Part shown: piece after piece, positions 16,040 to 25,400 of the stretch
How the letters are laid out: each line of letters starts with the position of its first letter
Numbering within the stretch: the first letter of the stretch is position 1
Assembly: GCF_042652925.1 (NCBI RefSeq)
Contig: NZ_JBHSHC010000132.1
Location: 1-64,000 of the forward strand
Reading direction: 5' to 3'
Length of the DNA: 64,000 nucleotides
DNA from: Effusibacillus consociatus
GTDB lineage: Bacteria > Bacillota > Bacilli > Tumebacillales > Effusibacillaceae
Program-made: the position numbers and the translations under genes
Notes under the pieces: model-generated
What the model was told of the DNA's origin: nothing
Databases searched by the model: none
Seen by the model: the letters and a program-made list of their open reading frames with translations, nothing else

Positions 16040-16927
16040 TTATTTGTTTCTTGGGAAACGGTTTCTAAAGTCGTCGGCAATTTCATCGAATGTCGCCCAG
16101 CGAACCCCTTCGTGGCCGTTGATGTATTCGATTAAACGTTCGTGCATCAGCAGAACTTGCGGTCTTCCGCTCACATCCGGATGAATGGTCATTGTGAATA
16201 CCGCATAGTCATGTTCACGATAAACCCAATCGAACTGGTCCTTCCACATTTGCTCAATATCCCGCGGATTTACGAAACCGTGGCTGTTCGGGGATTTCTT
16301 GATAAACATCATCGGAGGAAGATCATCCAGGTACCAGTTAGCAGGAATTTCAATGAGATCTGTTTCTACACCCCGTTCAAGCGGCTTCATCCATTGGTGA
16401 GCTTCCAGTTCATAGTCGATATTGGTCCACTTATCTCCTACACGAACATAGTAGGGATGGAAATCGTTGTGCATTAAGCTGTGGTCATACTTAATCCCGT
16501 GCTTCAAGAGCAGCTCATTGGTACCGTTGGAGAACTCCCACCAAGGAGCAACATAACCAGTCGGACGTTTACCGGAAACTTTTTCAACCAGGTCGATACA
16601 TTTGAGGAGAACGTCCTCTTCCTGCTTCGGGGTCATGGCAATTGGATTTTCATGGGAATATCCGTGGATTCCAATTTCGTGACCGCCCTCTACCACCATA
16701 CGGATTTGCTCGGGGAATGTCTCGATCGAGTGACCCGGGATAAACCACGTTGTTTTTAAATTATATTTATCAAAAAGTTTCAGGAGACGGGGAGTCCCTA
16801 TTTCACCTGCGAAAAGGCCCCGTGAAATGTCATCCGGCGAATCTTCACCACCATAAGAACCAAGCCAACCTGCTACTGCATCTACGTCGACTCCATATGC
16901 AACAAAGATTTCCTTTTTCCTGGTCAT
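16040..16927 (-). CDS. NodB-fold hydrolase, PgdA/cyclic-imidase-like
   Basis: A 295-residue polysaccharide-deacetylase-fold metal hydrolase. The start GVDVDAVAGWLGSYGGEDS (12-30), the metal motif HGYSH (88-92), APWWEF and the late TIHPDVSGRPQ closely recall the Helicobacter pylori PgdA group. Members of this cytoplasmic group (no signal peptide here) include a bacterial cyclic imide hydrolase, and the related PuuE allantoinases also open rings. With an NCS1 permease and an omega-amidase-like nitrilase next to it, a ring-opening role on a cyclic imide or ureide is more likely than peptidoglycan deacetylation. Substrate is inference. Confidence 0.8.
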   Translation of the reverse strand: MTRKKEIFVAYGVDVDAVAGWLGSYGGEDSPDDISRGLFAGEIGTPRLLKLFDKYNLKTTWFIPGHSIETFPEQIRMVVEGGHEIGIHGYSHENPIAMTPKQEEDVLLKCIDLVEKVSGKRPTGYVAPWWEFSNGTNELLLKHGIKYDHSLMHNDFHPYYVRVGDKWTNIDYELEAHQWMKPLERGVETDLIEIPANWYLDDLPPMMFIKKSPNSHGFVNPRDIEQMWKDQFDWVYREHDYAVFTMTIHPDVSGRPQVLLMHERLIEYINGHEGVRWATFDEIADDFRNRFPRNK

Positions 16928-17019
16928 TCAGATCACTGCCCCTTTTCATAAAGTTATAATTATTACAAATATTAGACATAATTTAGTAGAAATCCTTTTT
17001 GCAAGGATCCGGGATCCAG

Positions 17020-18483
17020 TTATACGGCCTCGGTTGTTACTGATTTTCCGGAAGGAACTCCAACTTCAAACGGAATATCCCAATCCCGGCCAGCAGTCGT
17101 TCCAAGATACTCATCTGAGTAATTGGATTCAACTTCAGCCTGCTTGTGCCGGTTCAAGTACCAACCTTTCATCAGAACATAGTAAGCAATAAATCCAACC
17201 GGGAATCCAACAAGATACATATATTCCATGAAATACAGGGCCAAACCGCCTCCGATAATCCAGGCCAACATACCGGCCAAGTTCACTCCGCCATCGTATT
17301 TAAACTGTCCGTCTTCCCTGTAGAGATCATTAACATTGAGACGACGTTTCCGAATCACGTAGTAGTCACAGATGATGATCCCCGCAACAGCCGAGAGAAT
17401 TGCACCATAATACCCGAGGTATGTGAACAACTGGTTGAGGATTGCCCAAGGTTGAACGATGGTTCCGACTATTCCTGCAAGAACAATTCCTGTTACCATT
17501 GACATCCGGATACCCGCACCGGCATTGACAAATGTAAGGGCGGCCGGAATAAGGTTAGCTGCGGTGTTGGTGGACCATTGTGCCAACACAATCATCAAAA
17601 GAAGAACTACATATGCCCAACCGGATGCCGTTCCTTGAATTACTTCAATCGGATTCCAGTTTCCTGCACCGAGGATACTGACGGCACCAATCACACCCAT
17701 AAAGGTTTGAACCAACGGCAAAGCCGTTATATGAGGCCAGAAGCTGTTCCAATTTCGCTTTACCCAGCTTTTTTCCCCTTTTGTGGTTTTAATATAACGG
17801 GTAATGTTCGGAATGTCGACCGCTAATGCAGACCAGAATCCCATGTTCGCTACCATTACCAAGAACCAGGAAGTGGTGGTTTTTGTTCCCTCATACGCCA
17901 AGATATCGATACCTTTCGCTTCAGCCATTCCACTCATCTTAAACAGGAGCCAGAATGAGATGACGATAATGGATGGCGCGGCAACCACTGCAAATCGGTC
18001 GATCGCTTTGATTCCCATTGCCGTATTAATAATTTGAACCGCCGCAAAAACAACGTACCAGACGAACCAGGAGTCAAAGCCTGTCATCTTGGCAACAAGC
18101 GCATTGATCGCGATTGCCCCTAGATAGGTTTGAATACCAAACCAGATTGCGGCTACAATTCCCCGGCTAACTGCTGGCAAATGGACACCGGCGGTACCAA
18201 AAGGCGCACGCATATAAGCGGCAAAGGACAAACCATGCTCAATTCCGATGTCTCCGCTTAGGCTCCCGATTAATGCAATCGCGAGGTTGGCGATTAAAAT
18301 CGCAGATGCGACACCCCAGATCGACATGGAATCAATTCCGTTCCCGCCAATCATGAAGGTGGCAATAATCACCGCCATACCTACCCAAATATTAAAGAAA
18401 CCAAAACCGCTAATTACACGGTCTTTTCCGTGGACGGGAACAATGTCCCGGGAGACCAAATTGTTTCTTTTCATATTTGTCAT
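17020..18483 (-). CDS. NCS1-family nucleobase/cyclic-imide-type permease
   Basis: A 487-residue integral membrane carrier with about 12 hydrophobic segments and NCS1 features: GNGIDSMSIWGVASAI early, GIVAAIWFGIQTYLGA, and NTAANLIPAA. NCS1 carriers import cytosine, uracil, allantoin, hydantoins or related rings with protons or sodium. ATG 18483 was chosen for GGGGGTG upstream. It starts 26 bases after the nitrilase gene, so both are read from the sigma-54 promoter; it probably brings in the ring compound opened by the downstream hydrolase. Confidence 0.88.
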   Translation of the reverse strand: MTNMKRNNLVSRDIVPVHGKDRVISGFGFFNIWVGMAVIIATFMIGGNGIDSMSIWGVASAILIANLAIALIGSLSGDIGIEHGLSFAAYMRAPFGTAGVHLPAVSRGIVAAIWFGIQTYLGAIAINALVAKMTGFDSWFVWYVVFAAVQIINTAMGIKAIDRFAVVAAPSIIVISFWLLFKMSGMAEAKGIDILAYEGTKTTTSWFLVMVANMGFWSALAVDIPNITRYIKTTKGEKSWVKRNWNSFWPHITALPLVQTFMGVIGAVSILGAGNWNPIEVIQGTASGWAYVVLLLMIVLAQWSTNTAANLIPAALTFVNAGAGIRMSMVTGIVLAGIVGTIVQPWAILNQLFTYLGYYGAILSAVAGIIICDYYVIRKRRLNVNDLYREDGQFKYDGGVNLAGMLAWIIGGGLALYFMEYMYLVGFPVGFIAYYVLMKGWYLNRHKQAEVESNYSDEYLGTTAGRDWDIPFEVGVPSGKSVTTEAV

Positions 18484-18509
18484 CCTATACACCCCCTGCT
18501 TATTTTTTC

Positions 18510-19319
18510 TCATTTGCTGGCCAAGCCTTTTAAAACAACGCTTTTGTTCAAATCTCGCAAGTAAGGTATCGATCTGCGTTGTCTTGCAACCATATCCAGA
18601 TCAATCTCGGATATAACCACTTCGTCTTCTTGAGAAGCTTCCGCGAGGACCATTCCCTGCGGATTTACAATTCGACTGGTTCCTCCAAATGTTGTTTCGC
18701 CTTTTTCCGTTCCTGTACGGTTACACGCGAGTACATAAATACCGTTTTCCAAAGCCCTCGAACGAGTGGCCACATCCCATGCGTAAAGACGAGCCTTGCC
18801 GAATGCCGATGGATAAACTACAATATCGGCACCGCTTAATGTCAAAATACGGGCACCTTCAGGGAATCCAACTTCGTAACAAATCTGCATTCCGAGACGA
18901 GCAAATCCGAGATCAAAAACCGGAAATTCTTCACCTTTCGTAAACCTTGTATTCTCTGTGTCCCAGAGATGAATTTTTCGGTAAGAACCAATCAGTCCGT
19001 TAGGCCCAACTGCCACTGCAGTGTCATAAATGAGTCCATCGGTTTGACCTTTCTCCAGAAAGCATCCGACCAGATAAATTCCGCTTCGTGCACTGATTTC
19101 ACTCATCCAGTGGGTTGTGAATCCAGGAATAGATTCGGCGAGATCCAAATCGTTCTCTTCGACGCGATACCCGGTATTGAATAACTCCGGAAGGACGATC
19201 AGCCTGGCCCCTTGATGAATAGCTTCCTCAACCAGTTTCTTCGCTTTTGCCAGATTTTCTTCTTTATTACCCAAGATACAATTCATCTGAATGGCTGCGG
19301 CTTTTAATACATTAGACAT
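18510..19319 (-). CDS. Nitrilase-superfamily amidohydrolase
   Basis: A 269-residue carbon-nitrogen hydrolase with the full Glu-Lys-Cys triad: Glu45 in LPELFNTGY, Lys115 in YRKIHLW and Cys147 in MQICYEVGFPE. Such cytoplasmic enzymes cut amides or N-carbamoyl groups and release ammonia. In this operon it would hydrolyse the half-amide or carbamoyl product of the ring-opening hydrolase. AAAGGAGGG stands seven bases from the ATG at 19319. It is the first gene behind the sigma-54 promoter. Confidence 0.9.
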   Translation of the reverse strand: MSNVLKAAAIQMNCILGNKEENLAKAKKLVEEAIHQGARLIVLPELFNTGYRVEENDLDLAESIPGFTTHWMSEISARSGIYLVGCFLEKGQTDGLIYDTAVAVGPNGLIGSYRKIHLWDTENTRFTKGEEFPVFDLGFARLGMQICYEVGFPEGARILTLSGADIVVYPSAFGKARLYAWDVATRSRALENGIYVLACNRTGTEKGETTFGGTSRIVNPQGMVLAEASQEDEVVISEIDLDMVARQRRSIPYLRDLNKSVVLKGLASK

Positions 19320-19356
19320 CCCTACCCTCCTTTCCCCATTTTCATTTAATTTAAAT

Positions 19357-19373
19357 ATGCAAATTTTGTGCCA
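19357..19373 (-). promoter_or_regulatory. Sigma-54 (-24/-12) promoter
   Basis: On the minus strand TGGCACAAAATTTGCAT matches the sigma-54 consensus with GG and GC 10 bases apart. It lies about 38 bases before the nitrilase start and downstream of an enhancer-binding activator gene. Confidence 0.92.
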
Positions 19374-19386
19374 AACAATAAATCGA

Positions 19387-19400
19387 GTGGAAAGTTCCAC
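19387..19400. repeat. Palindrome upstream of the sigma-54 promoter
   Basis: GTGGAA-AG-TTCCAC, a perfect 6-2-6 palindrome 14 bases upstream of the -24 element; role unknown. Confidence 0.4.
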
Positions 19401-19470
19401 CCGATTTTCATGAAAAACGATCGTTTGTTTGAAAATAGAATCTCAAAGAAACAATATCGAAGAAGATTTC

Positions 19471-19486
19471 TATGCACCACTGCATA
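19471..19486. promoter_or_regulatory. Putative activator site 1 (TATGC-N6-GCATA)
   Basis: TATGCACCACTGCATA, an inverted repeat with 5-base arms, about 100 bases upstream of the promoter, as expected for an upstream activating sequence. Confidence 0.7.
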
Positions 19487-19550
19487 AACCAATTCTCCTT
19501 CCGTTACAAAAAATTCATAAACCATGCAAAAATCCGAGAGAACGGTTCGT

Positions 19551-19566
19551 TATGCTTATATGCATA
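19551..19566. promoter_or_regulatory. Putative activator site 2 (TATGC-N6-GCATA)
   Basis: TATGCTTATATGCATA has the same arms and spacer as site 1; its centre is 80 bases from site 1. Confidence 0.75.
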
Positions 19567-19571
19567 ATGTT

Positions 19572-19587
19572 TATGCCTCGATGCATA
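19572..19587. promoter_or_regulatory. Putative activator site 3 (TATGC-N6-GCATA)
   Basis: TATGCCTCGATGCATA. Its centre is 21 bases (two helical turns) from site 2, just beyond the activator stop codon. Confidence 0.75.
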
Positions 19588-19589
19588 GC

Positions 19590-21620
19590 TTATTTTGCAA
19601 GTCCAAATTTGCTGATTTTTCTGCTTACAGTAGATTGGTTCACTCCTAACGCTTCCGCAATTTTGGTGGTTGTTCCATATCGTTCCTTGGCCATTGCTAA
19701 AAGCTGCCTTTCCAGTAAGTCAATCGCATCTTGCAGCGGCATGATATTCGTGATACTCACAGCCGTCGAACCACTCTGTCCATTCATTATGGCTTCCGGT
19801 AAGTGATGGACCTCGATTAGTTTTTGATCCGTCAACACCACCAGACGTTCTATAATATTTTGCAACTCCCGTACATTACCGGGCCATTTGTACGTTTGTA
19901 ACAGTTCCATCGCTTCAATGGAAAAAGACTTGTTCGAGTGATGTACATTGTTAAATTTCTCAATGAAATGAAGAACCAATGGCAGAATGTCTTCTCTCCG
20001 TTCCCGAAGTGAAGGTATCCGTATGGGGACTACATTTAACCGATAATAGAGATCCTCACGAAACAGCCCTCTCTTCACTTCTTCCTCCAAGTTGCGATTA
20101 GTTGCAGCAATGATTCGAACGTTAACCCGAACCGGCTTCGTCCCTCCTAGACGTACCACCTCTTTCTCCTGTAAAACCCGCAACAATTTCACTTGTAAGG
20201 AGAGTGGGATTTCTCCAATCTCGTCCAGAAATAAAGTACCTTCGTTAGCCGCTTCGAACAACCCCATTTTCCCGTGTTTGGAAGCACCCGTAAAAGCCCC
20301 TTTTTCGTATCCGAAGAGTTCGGATTCCAGTAAATTTTCCGGGATCGCCCCACAATTTACTTTAATAAATGGCTTATCCTTCCTTTGGCTATTTTGATGA
20401 ATATAAGAGGCCAGAACTTCTTTCCCCACCCCGGACTCACCAAGGATTAAAACCGTGGAATCGACCTCGGCTACCTTACCGGCGAGAGCAATTACATTTC
20501 GCATTGATTCACTCTTGAAGACAAGCTGATCATTCTTCATTGCAAGTTGTCTTAGCTGTTCCAACTCCCGTTTGTATCCTTCCATCAGTGACTTGATATC
20601 CTCTAACTCCAGTTGAAGTCTGCTTTCATGGGTAATATCCCGTGAAGTATTAATGACTCGGATAATGTTTCCTTCCCCATTCTTGATGGGGGTACCGACT
20701 ACCATCAGTCTTCTGCCGGTTTTCGTCGTTTGGATAGTCTGAACCTTTTCTTTCCTTTCCAACACAAGACGGGTAATTGACGGTTTAAAAACTCCCTGTT
20801 TTTCCAATTCATGGACAGTTTTTCCCACCAGTTCTTCCGGTTTATATCCCCAGAGTTTTTCAGAGGCGGAACTAACCCGTAAAGTCATTCCTTCTCCATC
20901 TGAAACGTAAATGACATCGTAGCTGGTTTCAAATACGGCTTTCAGGTCCTGGGCAAGATTGGTGTATGCTTCAAGACCCATGGCGATTTTCTCTATTTCC
21001 TCCGCTTCCCAATACACCTGAATCGCCCCGATCGGTACTCCCTTATCCAAAATATTGGTTTGCGTATAAATTCCCTTTTTATCGTCCGTTATCTTAACTA
21101 TGGTCTTTTTTTCATGACAGGAAAGCAGCTGCTCAAGCGAAGACGCCGGATCAACGTCCCGTATGTGTCTTCCGAGCATTTCAAGCTGAGATACGCCTTG
21201 AGTTTTCAACTCCTCCTGATTCATAAAACAAATGGTTGCCTCCGAATCAATCACCGTAATACCATGAGGCAGGGACATCAGGACTGTTTCATAATGATCT
21301 TTTTTTCTCTTCAAGGTGTGGTAGAAATACTTGTAAAGGTTCTCGCGTTCAATCCAACCCAAAATTCTTTGATCATGGTTTATGACAATCCATATCGGGT
21401 GGACATCCCATTCCCCTTCTTCCGATTGAATCATTTGGAGAGACGCAATCCCAACAGGGACGATCTGATTCTCTTGAGAAACGACTCCAATGATCCGTTC
21501 TTCCGAATCGCAAACCAGAACAATACCGCGTTCCAGGTACTGGTTAAGAGAAAGATCATTCTCCCAATCTGCTTCCGAAAGAATTTTATATTCCTTTTTC
21601 AAAAAACCTGTGATTTCCAT
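19590..21620 (-). CDS. Sigma-54-dependent enhancer-binding activator with PAS domains
   Basis: A 676-residue regulator. Residues 15-105 resemble a CBS-type region, followed by two PAS-like sensor domains (about 105-205 and 225-340; the second reads VFETSYDVIYVSDGEG), a linker coiled coil, then the AAA+ domain with GESGVGKE, the sigma-54-contact loop GAFTGA, FLDEIGE and the arginine-finger region. The C-terminal helix-turn-helix (TTKIAEALGVNQSTVSRKI) is of the TyrR/PrdR type. No receiver domain is present, so the signal is probably a small molecule bound by the N-terminus. Same strand as, and directly upstream of, the operon it should control. Confidence 0.92.
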   Translation of the reverse strand: MEITGFLKKEYKILSEADWENDLSLNQYLERGIVLVCDSEERIIGVVSQENQIVPVGIASLQMIQSEEGEWDVHPIWIVINHDQRILGWIERENLYKYFYHTLKRKKDHYETVLMSLPHGITVIDSEATICFMNQEELKTQGVSQLEMLGRHIRDVDPASSLEQLLSCHEKKTIVKITDDKKGIYTQTNILDKGVPIGAIQVYWEAEEIEKIAMGLEAYTNLAQDLKAVFETSYDVIYVSDGEGMTLRVSSASEKLWGYKPEELVGKTVHELEKQGVFKPSITRLVLERKEKVQTIQTTKTGRRLMVVGTPIKNGEGNIIRVINTSRDITHESRLQLELEDIKSLMEGYKRELEQLRQLAMKNDQLVFKSESMRNVIALAGKVAEVDSTVLILGESGVGKEVLASYIHQNSQRKDKPFIKVNCGAIPENLLESELFGYEKGAFTGASKHGKMGLFEAANEGTLFLDEIGEIPLSLQVKLLRVLQEKEVVRLGGTKPVRVNVRIIAATNRNLEEEVKRGLFREDLYYRLNVVPIRIPSLRERREDILPLVLHFIEKFNNVHHSNKSFSIEAMELLQTYKWPGNVRELQNIIERLVVLTDQKLIEVHHLPEAIMNGQSGSTAVSITNIMPLQDAIDLLERQLLAMAKERYGTTTKIAEALGVNQSTVSRKISKFGLAK

Positions 21621-21703
21621 TTCTCTCACCCGAAATCGCGAAAAATCGAATTTTTTGCAGCATTCAAAACGTATAGTGATGATTTCAGTGTACTACAAGT
21701 ATT

Positions 21704-21819
21704 ACTTCCCAATCCATATACGGTTGTTCCTTTTCCAATGAAGAGACATAAAAACGAAAGCTGCTCCATGCGCACTGCTCGGGAACCTTAATCATGTTGG
21801 CCCGGACGGGATTCAAATG
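21704..21819 (-). pseudogene. RAYT transposase fragment (copy 3)
   Basis: 116 bases closely match 12338-12453 of the intact RAYT gene (codons around NPVRANMIKVPEQ..AWSSFRFY to the MDWEV region). The match stops exactly where the next GTGACAGGCACC repeat begins. Confidence 0.85.
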
Positions 21820-21821
21820 TT

Positions 21822-21845
21822 TCGGGGAGTGACAGGCACCAAACC
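21822..21845 (+). repeat. GTGACAGGCACC-family repeat, copy 5
   Basis: TCGGGGAGTGACAGGCACC followed by AAACC. It joins the RAYT fragment to a truncated monooxygenase-like gene. Confidence 0.88.
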
Positions 21846-21846
21846 T

Positions 21847-22023
21847 TTTATTGATGATACAGTTGGAGAGTACGGAGCTGTAAGCCTTTGGGAAAATAGA
21901 GAGGATGCAGAAGCTGCGAATGATAGAATTTACCCTCAAGTACGCCAATCATTAGGCCACTCGGTAAAGGTTGCGCCAGACATCCGAATATTCGAGGTTT
22001 ATGAACCTTCAGCACAAAAGTAA
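21847..22023 (+). pseudogene. C-terminal fragment of an ABM/YdhR-like protein
   Basis: 58 codons (GEYGAVSLWENREDAEAAND... to VAPDIRIFEVYEPS) resemble the C-terminal half of small antibiotic-biosynthesis-monooxygenase-like proteins. The 5' half is replaced by the repeat at 21822-21845. A terminator follows directly, so this is the intact end of a truncated gene. Confidence 0.6.
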
Positions 22024-22040
22024 GAGGCCGATGGCCTCTT
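22022..22040 (+). terminator. Terminator of the truncated ABM-like gene
   Basis: AAGAGGCC-GAT-GGCCTCTT then TTGTTTTG. Confidence 0.85.
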
Positions 22041-22115
22041 TTGTTTTGCAGGCATCTCACCACTGGTTGACGAAAGTCTCCGAAAAGGAGGCATCAAGTT
22101 GACACCTATTTATTA
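22041..22115. other. Stretch with an orphan gene start
   Basis: AAAAGGAGG followed by TTGACACCTATT looks like a ribosome-binding site with a TTG start, cut off after about five codons by repeat copy 6. The gene itself is gone. Confidence 0.35.
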
Positions 22116-22139
22116 TCGGGGCGTGACAGGCACCAAACC
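22116..22139 (+). repeat. GTGACAGGCACC-family repeat, copy 6
   Basis: TCGGGGCGTGACAGGCACC followed by AAACC; first of three closely spaced copies. Confidence 0.88.
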
Positions 22140-22146
22140 AAATGTT

Positions 22147-22170
22147 TCGGGGAGTGACAGGCACCAATCC
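22147..22170 (+). repeat. GTGACAGGCACC-family repeat, copy 7
   Basis: TCGGGGAGTGACAGGCACC followed by AATCC; 7 bases after copy 6. Confidence 0.88.
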
Positions 22171-22181
22171 CTCAACAATTA

Positions 22182-22213
22182 TCGGGGCGTCGGGGCGTTA
22201 CAGGCACCAAACC
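22182..22213 (+). repeat. GTGACAGGCACC-family repeat, copy 8
   Basis: The 8-base head TCGGGGCG is duplicated in tandem before TTACAGGCACC and AAACC, suggesting slippage or repair at this site. Confidence 0.85.
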
Positions 22214-22265
22214 ATTAATTATGCGGCGAGTTAGCACTACCTTTTGCAGTTAGTTCGAATTTATT

Positions 22266-22301
22266 GAAAGAGCCTACCGCATCTATACGGTAGGCCCTTT
22301 C
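22266..22301. terminator. Strong hairpin, possible terminator
   Basis: GAAAGAGCCTACCG pairs with CGGTAGGCCCTTTC (14 bp, one G-A mismatch) and is followed on the plus strand by GACATTTTT. No intact gene precedes it. Confidence 0.6.
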
Positions 22302-22309
22302 GACATTTT

Positions 22310-22329
22310 TCGAGCGGTGACAGGCACCC
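22310..22329 (+). repeat. GTGACAGGCACC-family repeat, copy 9 (divergent)
   Basis: TCGAGCGGTGACAGGCACCC; the head differs from the other copies. Confidence 0.65.
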
Positions 22330-22410
22330 AGTTAATCATATTATTCGAAAACCCAATAAAATCAATGACCTTCGAAAACCCAAAAAGATATACTTTCTAT
22401 TACGACAAGA

Positions 22411-22438
22411 AAAGGAATCCGATTTCTCGGACTCCTTT
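22411..22438 (-). terminator. Terminator of the S-layer-type gene
   Basis: AAAGGAGTCCGA-GAAA-TCGGATTCCTTT on the minus strand followed by TCTTGTC; 12-bp stem with one mismatch. Confidence 0.8.
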
Positions 22439-22449
22439 AATCATATCAA

Positions 22450-25400
22450 TTAGATATTTTGTGCTGTAACAGAAGTGTTAGCATTACCTGCTTTGTCTTT
22501 CACAGCGTTAGATACAGTAATTGTGTCAGGTGCGGTACCAAATGTAGCACCAGATACAGTTACGGTAACAGTTTTGCCATCAGCAGACAAGGTAGCACCA
22601 GTTACGGAAGGTGTATCAGTCGTAGCACCAGTTGCAACAGTAAATGCACCTGTAGTAACAGTTGCTGCATCCAATGCTTCACTGAAGTTTACAGTGATTG
22701 TATTACCAGTTCTGCTTACGGAAGAGATTGTCGGTCCTTGTCCGTCAGTTGCGGTAACTGCTGCAGAAGGAGCAAGTTTGTTACCTGCAACGTCCTGAAT
22801 TTCAACTGCTTGAGTTACGGTAGCAGTTGCATTTGTTCCAGTCAAGTTAGTCCCAAGTGTCAAGGTAACAGTATCAGTATTAACGTTTACAGCAGATACT
22901 GTGTTGTTTGCAACAGTATAAGTGTAGAGACTTACAGAAGTACCTTTAATAGCTTCACTGTAGGTGATTGTTATTTGGTTAGCACCAGTTACTTTAGTTG
23001 TGGATACAGTCGGTGCAGTCTTATCTGCAGCTGGCACAGTAATACCGTTAGCTGCTGCTGTACCAAATGTTGTAGTAAATGCACCTGCTGCAGTTGTTGC
23101 AATTGCAGGAGTTGCATTGGCAGCCCACTTATCAGCGTCAGCAACACGCACGGTTACAAGTGAACCATTAACTTTACCATCGTCAACCGATTGGTTCACA
23201 TAGGTTGCGGATACTGCTGCCTTACCACCTACAGTAAACTTAGAGTAATCAATTGCGCTGAGCGGTGCTAATACTTCAAATGTAACAGTTGTAGCATTAA
23301 CAGTCTTAGCGTTCTTGATATCGTTATCATCGATCACGTCAGTCGCAATAACAACAGGTGTAGAAAATGCGGATACAAAGTTTCCTGCTACGTCAGCAAC
23401 ACGACCAACAGTCAATGTTACACCATTGAGGGTTTGAGCTGGCACTGTGAAGAGAACAGCTTTTCCACCATCTTCAGTAGCAACAGTTGTTCCTTCAGGA
23501 AGTGCTGCACCAGCCAATTGATAGTTACCAAGGTCGAGAACAGAACCCGAACCGCTGGTAGCCATAACTTCGTTAAAGCTCAGCTTAATCTTAGTTGCAG
23601 TTGCATCGCCTTTGTTGGTAACAGCAGCTCCAACAATCGGTGCTACCTTGTCAGATACAGACAATGTTGTGCTGTAAGCAGCCAGTTTGTTTTGAGCAAT
23701 AGAAGTATCTGCAATTACATCAGCTGCGATAGACAAGTTGTAGGAGCCACCAGTGAGTTGAGCAGTGGTCAACCGATAGGTGTTGGTTGTACCTTGCTTC
23801 ACTGCAGCACTTACTGCAACAGCGCTATTAGAAGCATCTTTCAGGGTGTAGTTAGCAGCTACATCTGCACCTGTAACAGCTTCGCTGAAGGTTACATCAA
23901 TGTGGGTGCTGTCTACGAACTTAACGCCTGTAACTGTCGGAGCTTGAGTATCAGCGGTCACAGAAACATTCAAGGATGCATTCTTAAGAGCATTACCCCA
24001 TGCATCGCGGACGTTTGTTTCATCCCCAGCTTTAACAAAAACTGTAGCAGAACCTACAGGAATGTAGTTGCCGTTGAAAGTAGCAACTAAAGTCTTGCTG
24101 TCAGTCCAGCTGTAGGAAGTAGCTTCATAGCTAGAATTGCCATTGTAAGTATGATAAACCTTTACATTAGCTTGATCCCCAGCAACGATAGCCTTACTGA
24201 AAACAAGCTTAACTTCGTTCTGCTTAACAGTGTCAACAGAAACTGTCGGAGCAGTAGTATCCTTTGCAAATGTGAAGCTCAGGTCTTGAGTACCAGACTT
24301 GAATCCTGCGAAGTCAACAGCGTCTGCGACGTTCAAAGTATAAGTTCCTTCCGGCAAGGAAGAAATGTTGAGAGTTACTTTGTTAGTACCAGTGGCAGCA
24401 ACAGGAGCTACAGAGTAAGAACCGTTGTTAATCTTGTAAGTACCAGCAACGTTAACCGGCTCAGAGAAGGTAACTTCAAGGGTAGATGGACCAGTTACAG
24501 CGACGCTGAGAGCTTTAGGAGCAGTAACGTCAAATACTTGAGCGCTTTTAGTGGTCTTAGAAATAACCGCACCCTTTGTATCTTTTACGTTCTCAACGGT
24601 TACTTCAAATGTGTCTTGGTTAACAAGCTCAGAACCACCAGCCAGTGTAAGAGTTACAGCTTTTCCGTCCGCATTCAATTTAGCTGTAGCTGTCTTAGTT
24701 ACTGCACCAACCTTTACAGTGTAGTTTGCTGTAGTTTCAGCAGTATCCTTATCAACTGCTTTATTAAAAGCAACTACGATTTCTTTGAGGTTAGTCGCAC
24801 TTACGCTATCAACTTTCAATACAGCTTGCTTAGCAATTTCCGCTTCAACAGTAGCCAAGAACTTGCTCCCGAGAACAGCAGCTTGCTCACGAGTAGCTTT
24901 TCCTTGCGGAGCGAAAGTGCCGTCACCCATACCAGCAACGATTCCGTACTTAACAGCCGTTGCAACTTCTTTCTTTGCCCAAGCCGAGATTGCAGCAGCG
25001 TCGGAGAAGTTGAGAGCTTCAGTTTCTTCAACAGTTACCTTGGATTTGAGAGCACGAACCAGGGTAGCTGCAGCTTGCTCACGGTTCAGGATGTCGTCAG
25101 AACCGAACTTGCCGCCGCCAACACCAACCATGATGCCAGCTTTGGAAACAGCTTCAACGTAAGGAACTGCCCAAGACGGTACATCAGAGAAAGAAGAAGT
25201 GGTTGCAGTAGCCTGAAGACCGAGAGCCTTAGAGATAACTACTGCGAATTGAGCGCGAGTCAAGGATCCTTGCGGATCGAATTTGCCGTTGCCTACACCG
25301 TTGAGAATGCCTTTGTCAGCAAGCTCAAGGATGAATTGCTTAGCATAAGAACCTTCAATATCAGAGAATTGTGTAGACGCGAATGCGGACGGTACTACAG

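Noticed and set aside
22116..22213. Possible CRISPR array
   Set aside because: Repeats are about 24 bases with irregular gaps of 7-12 bases and no spacers; they belong to the dispersed repeat family.
22459..23163. 234-codon plus-strand frame antisense to the SLH gene
   Set aside because: Very high Cys and Ser content, an artefact of the repetitive Thr/Val/Ala codons on the other strand.
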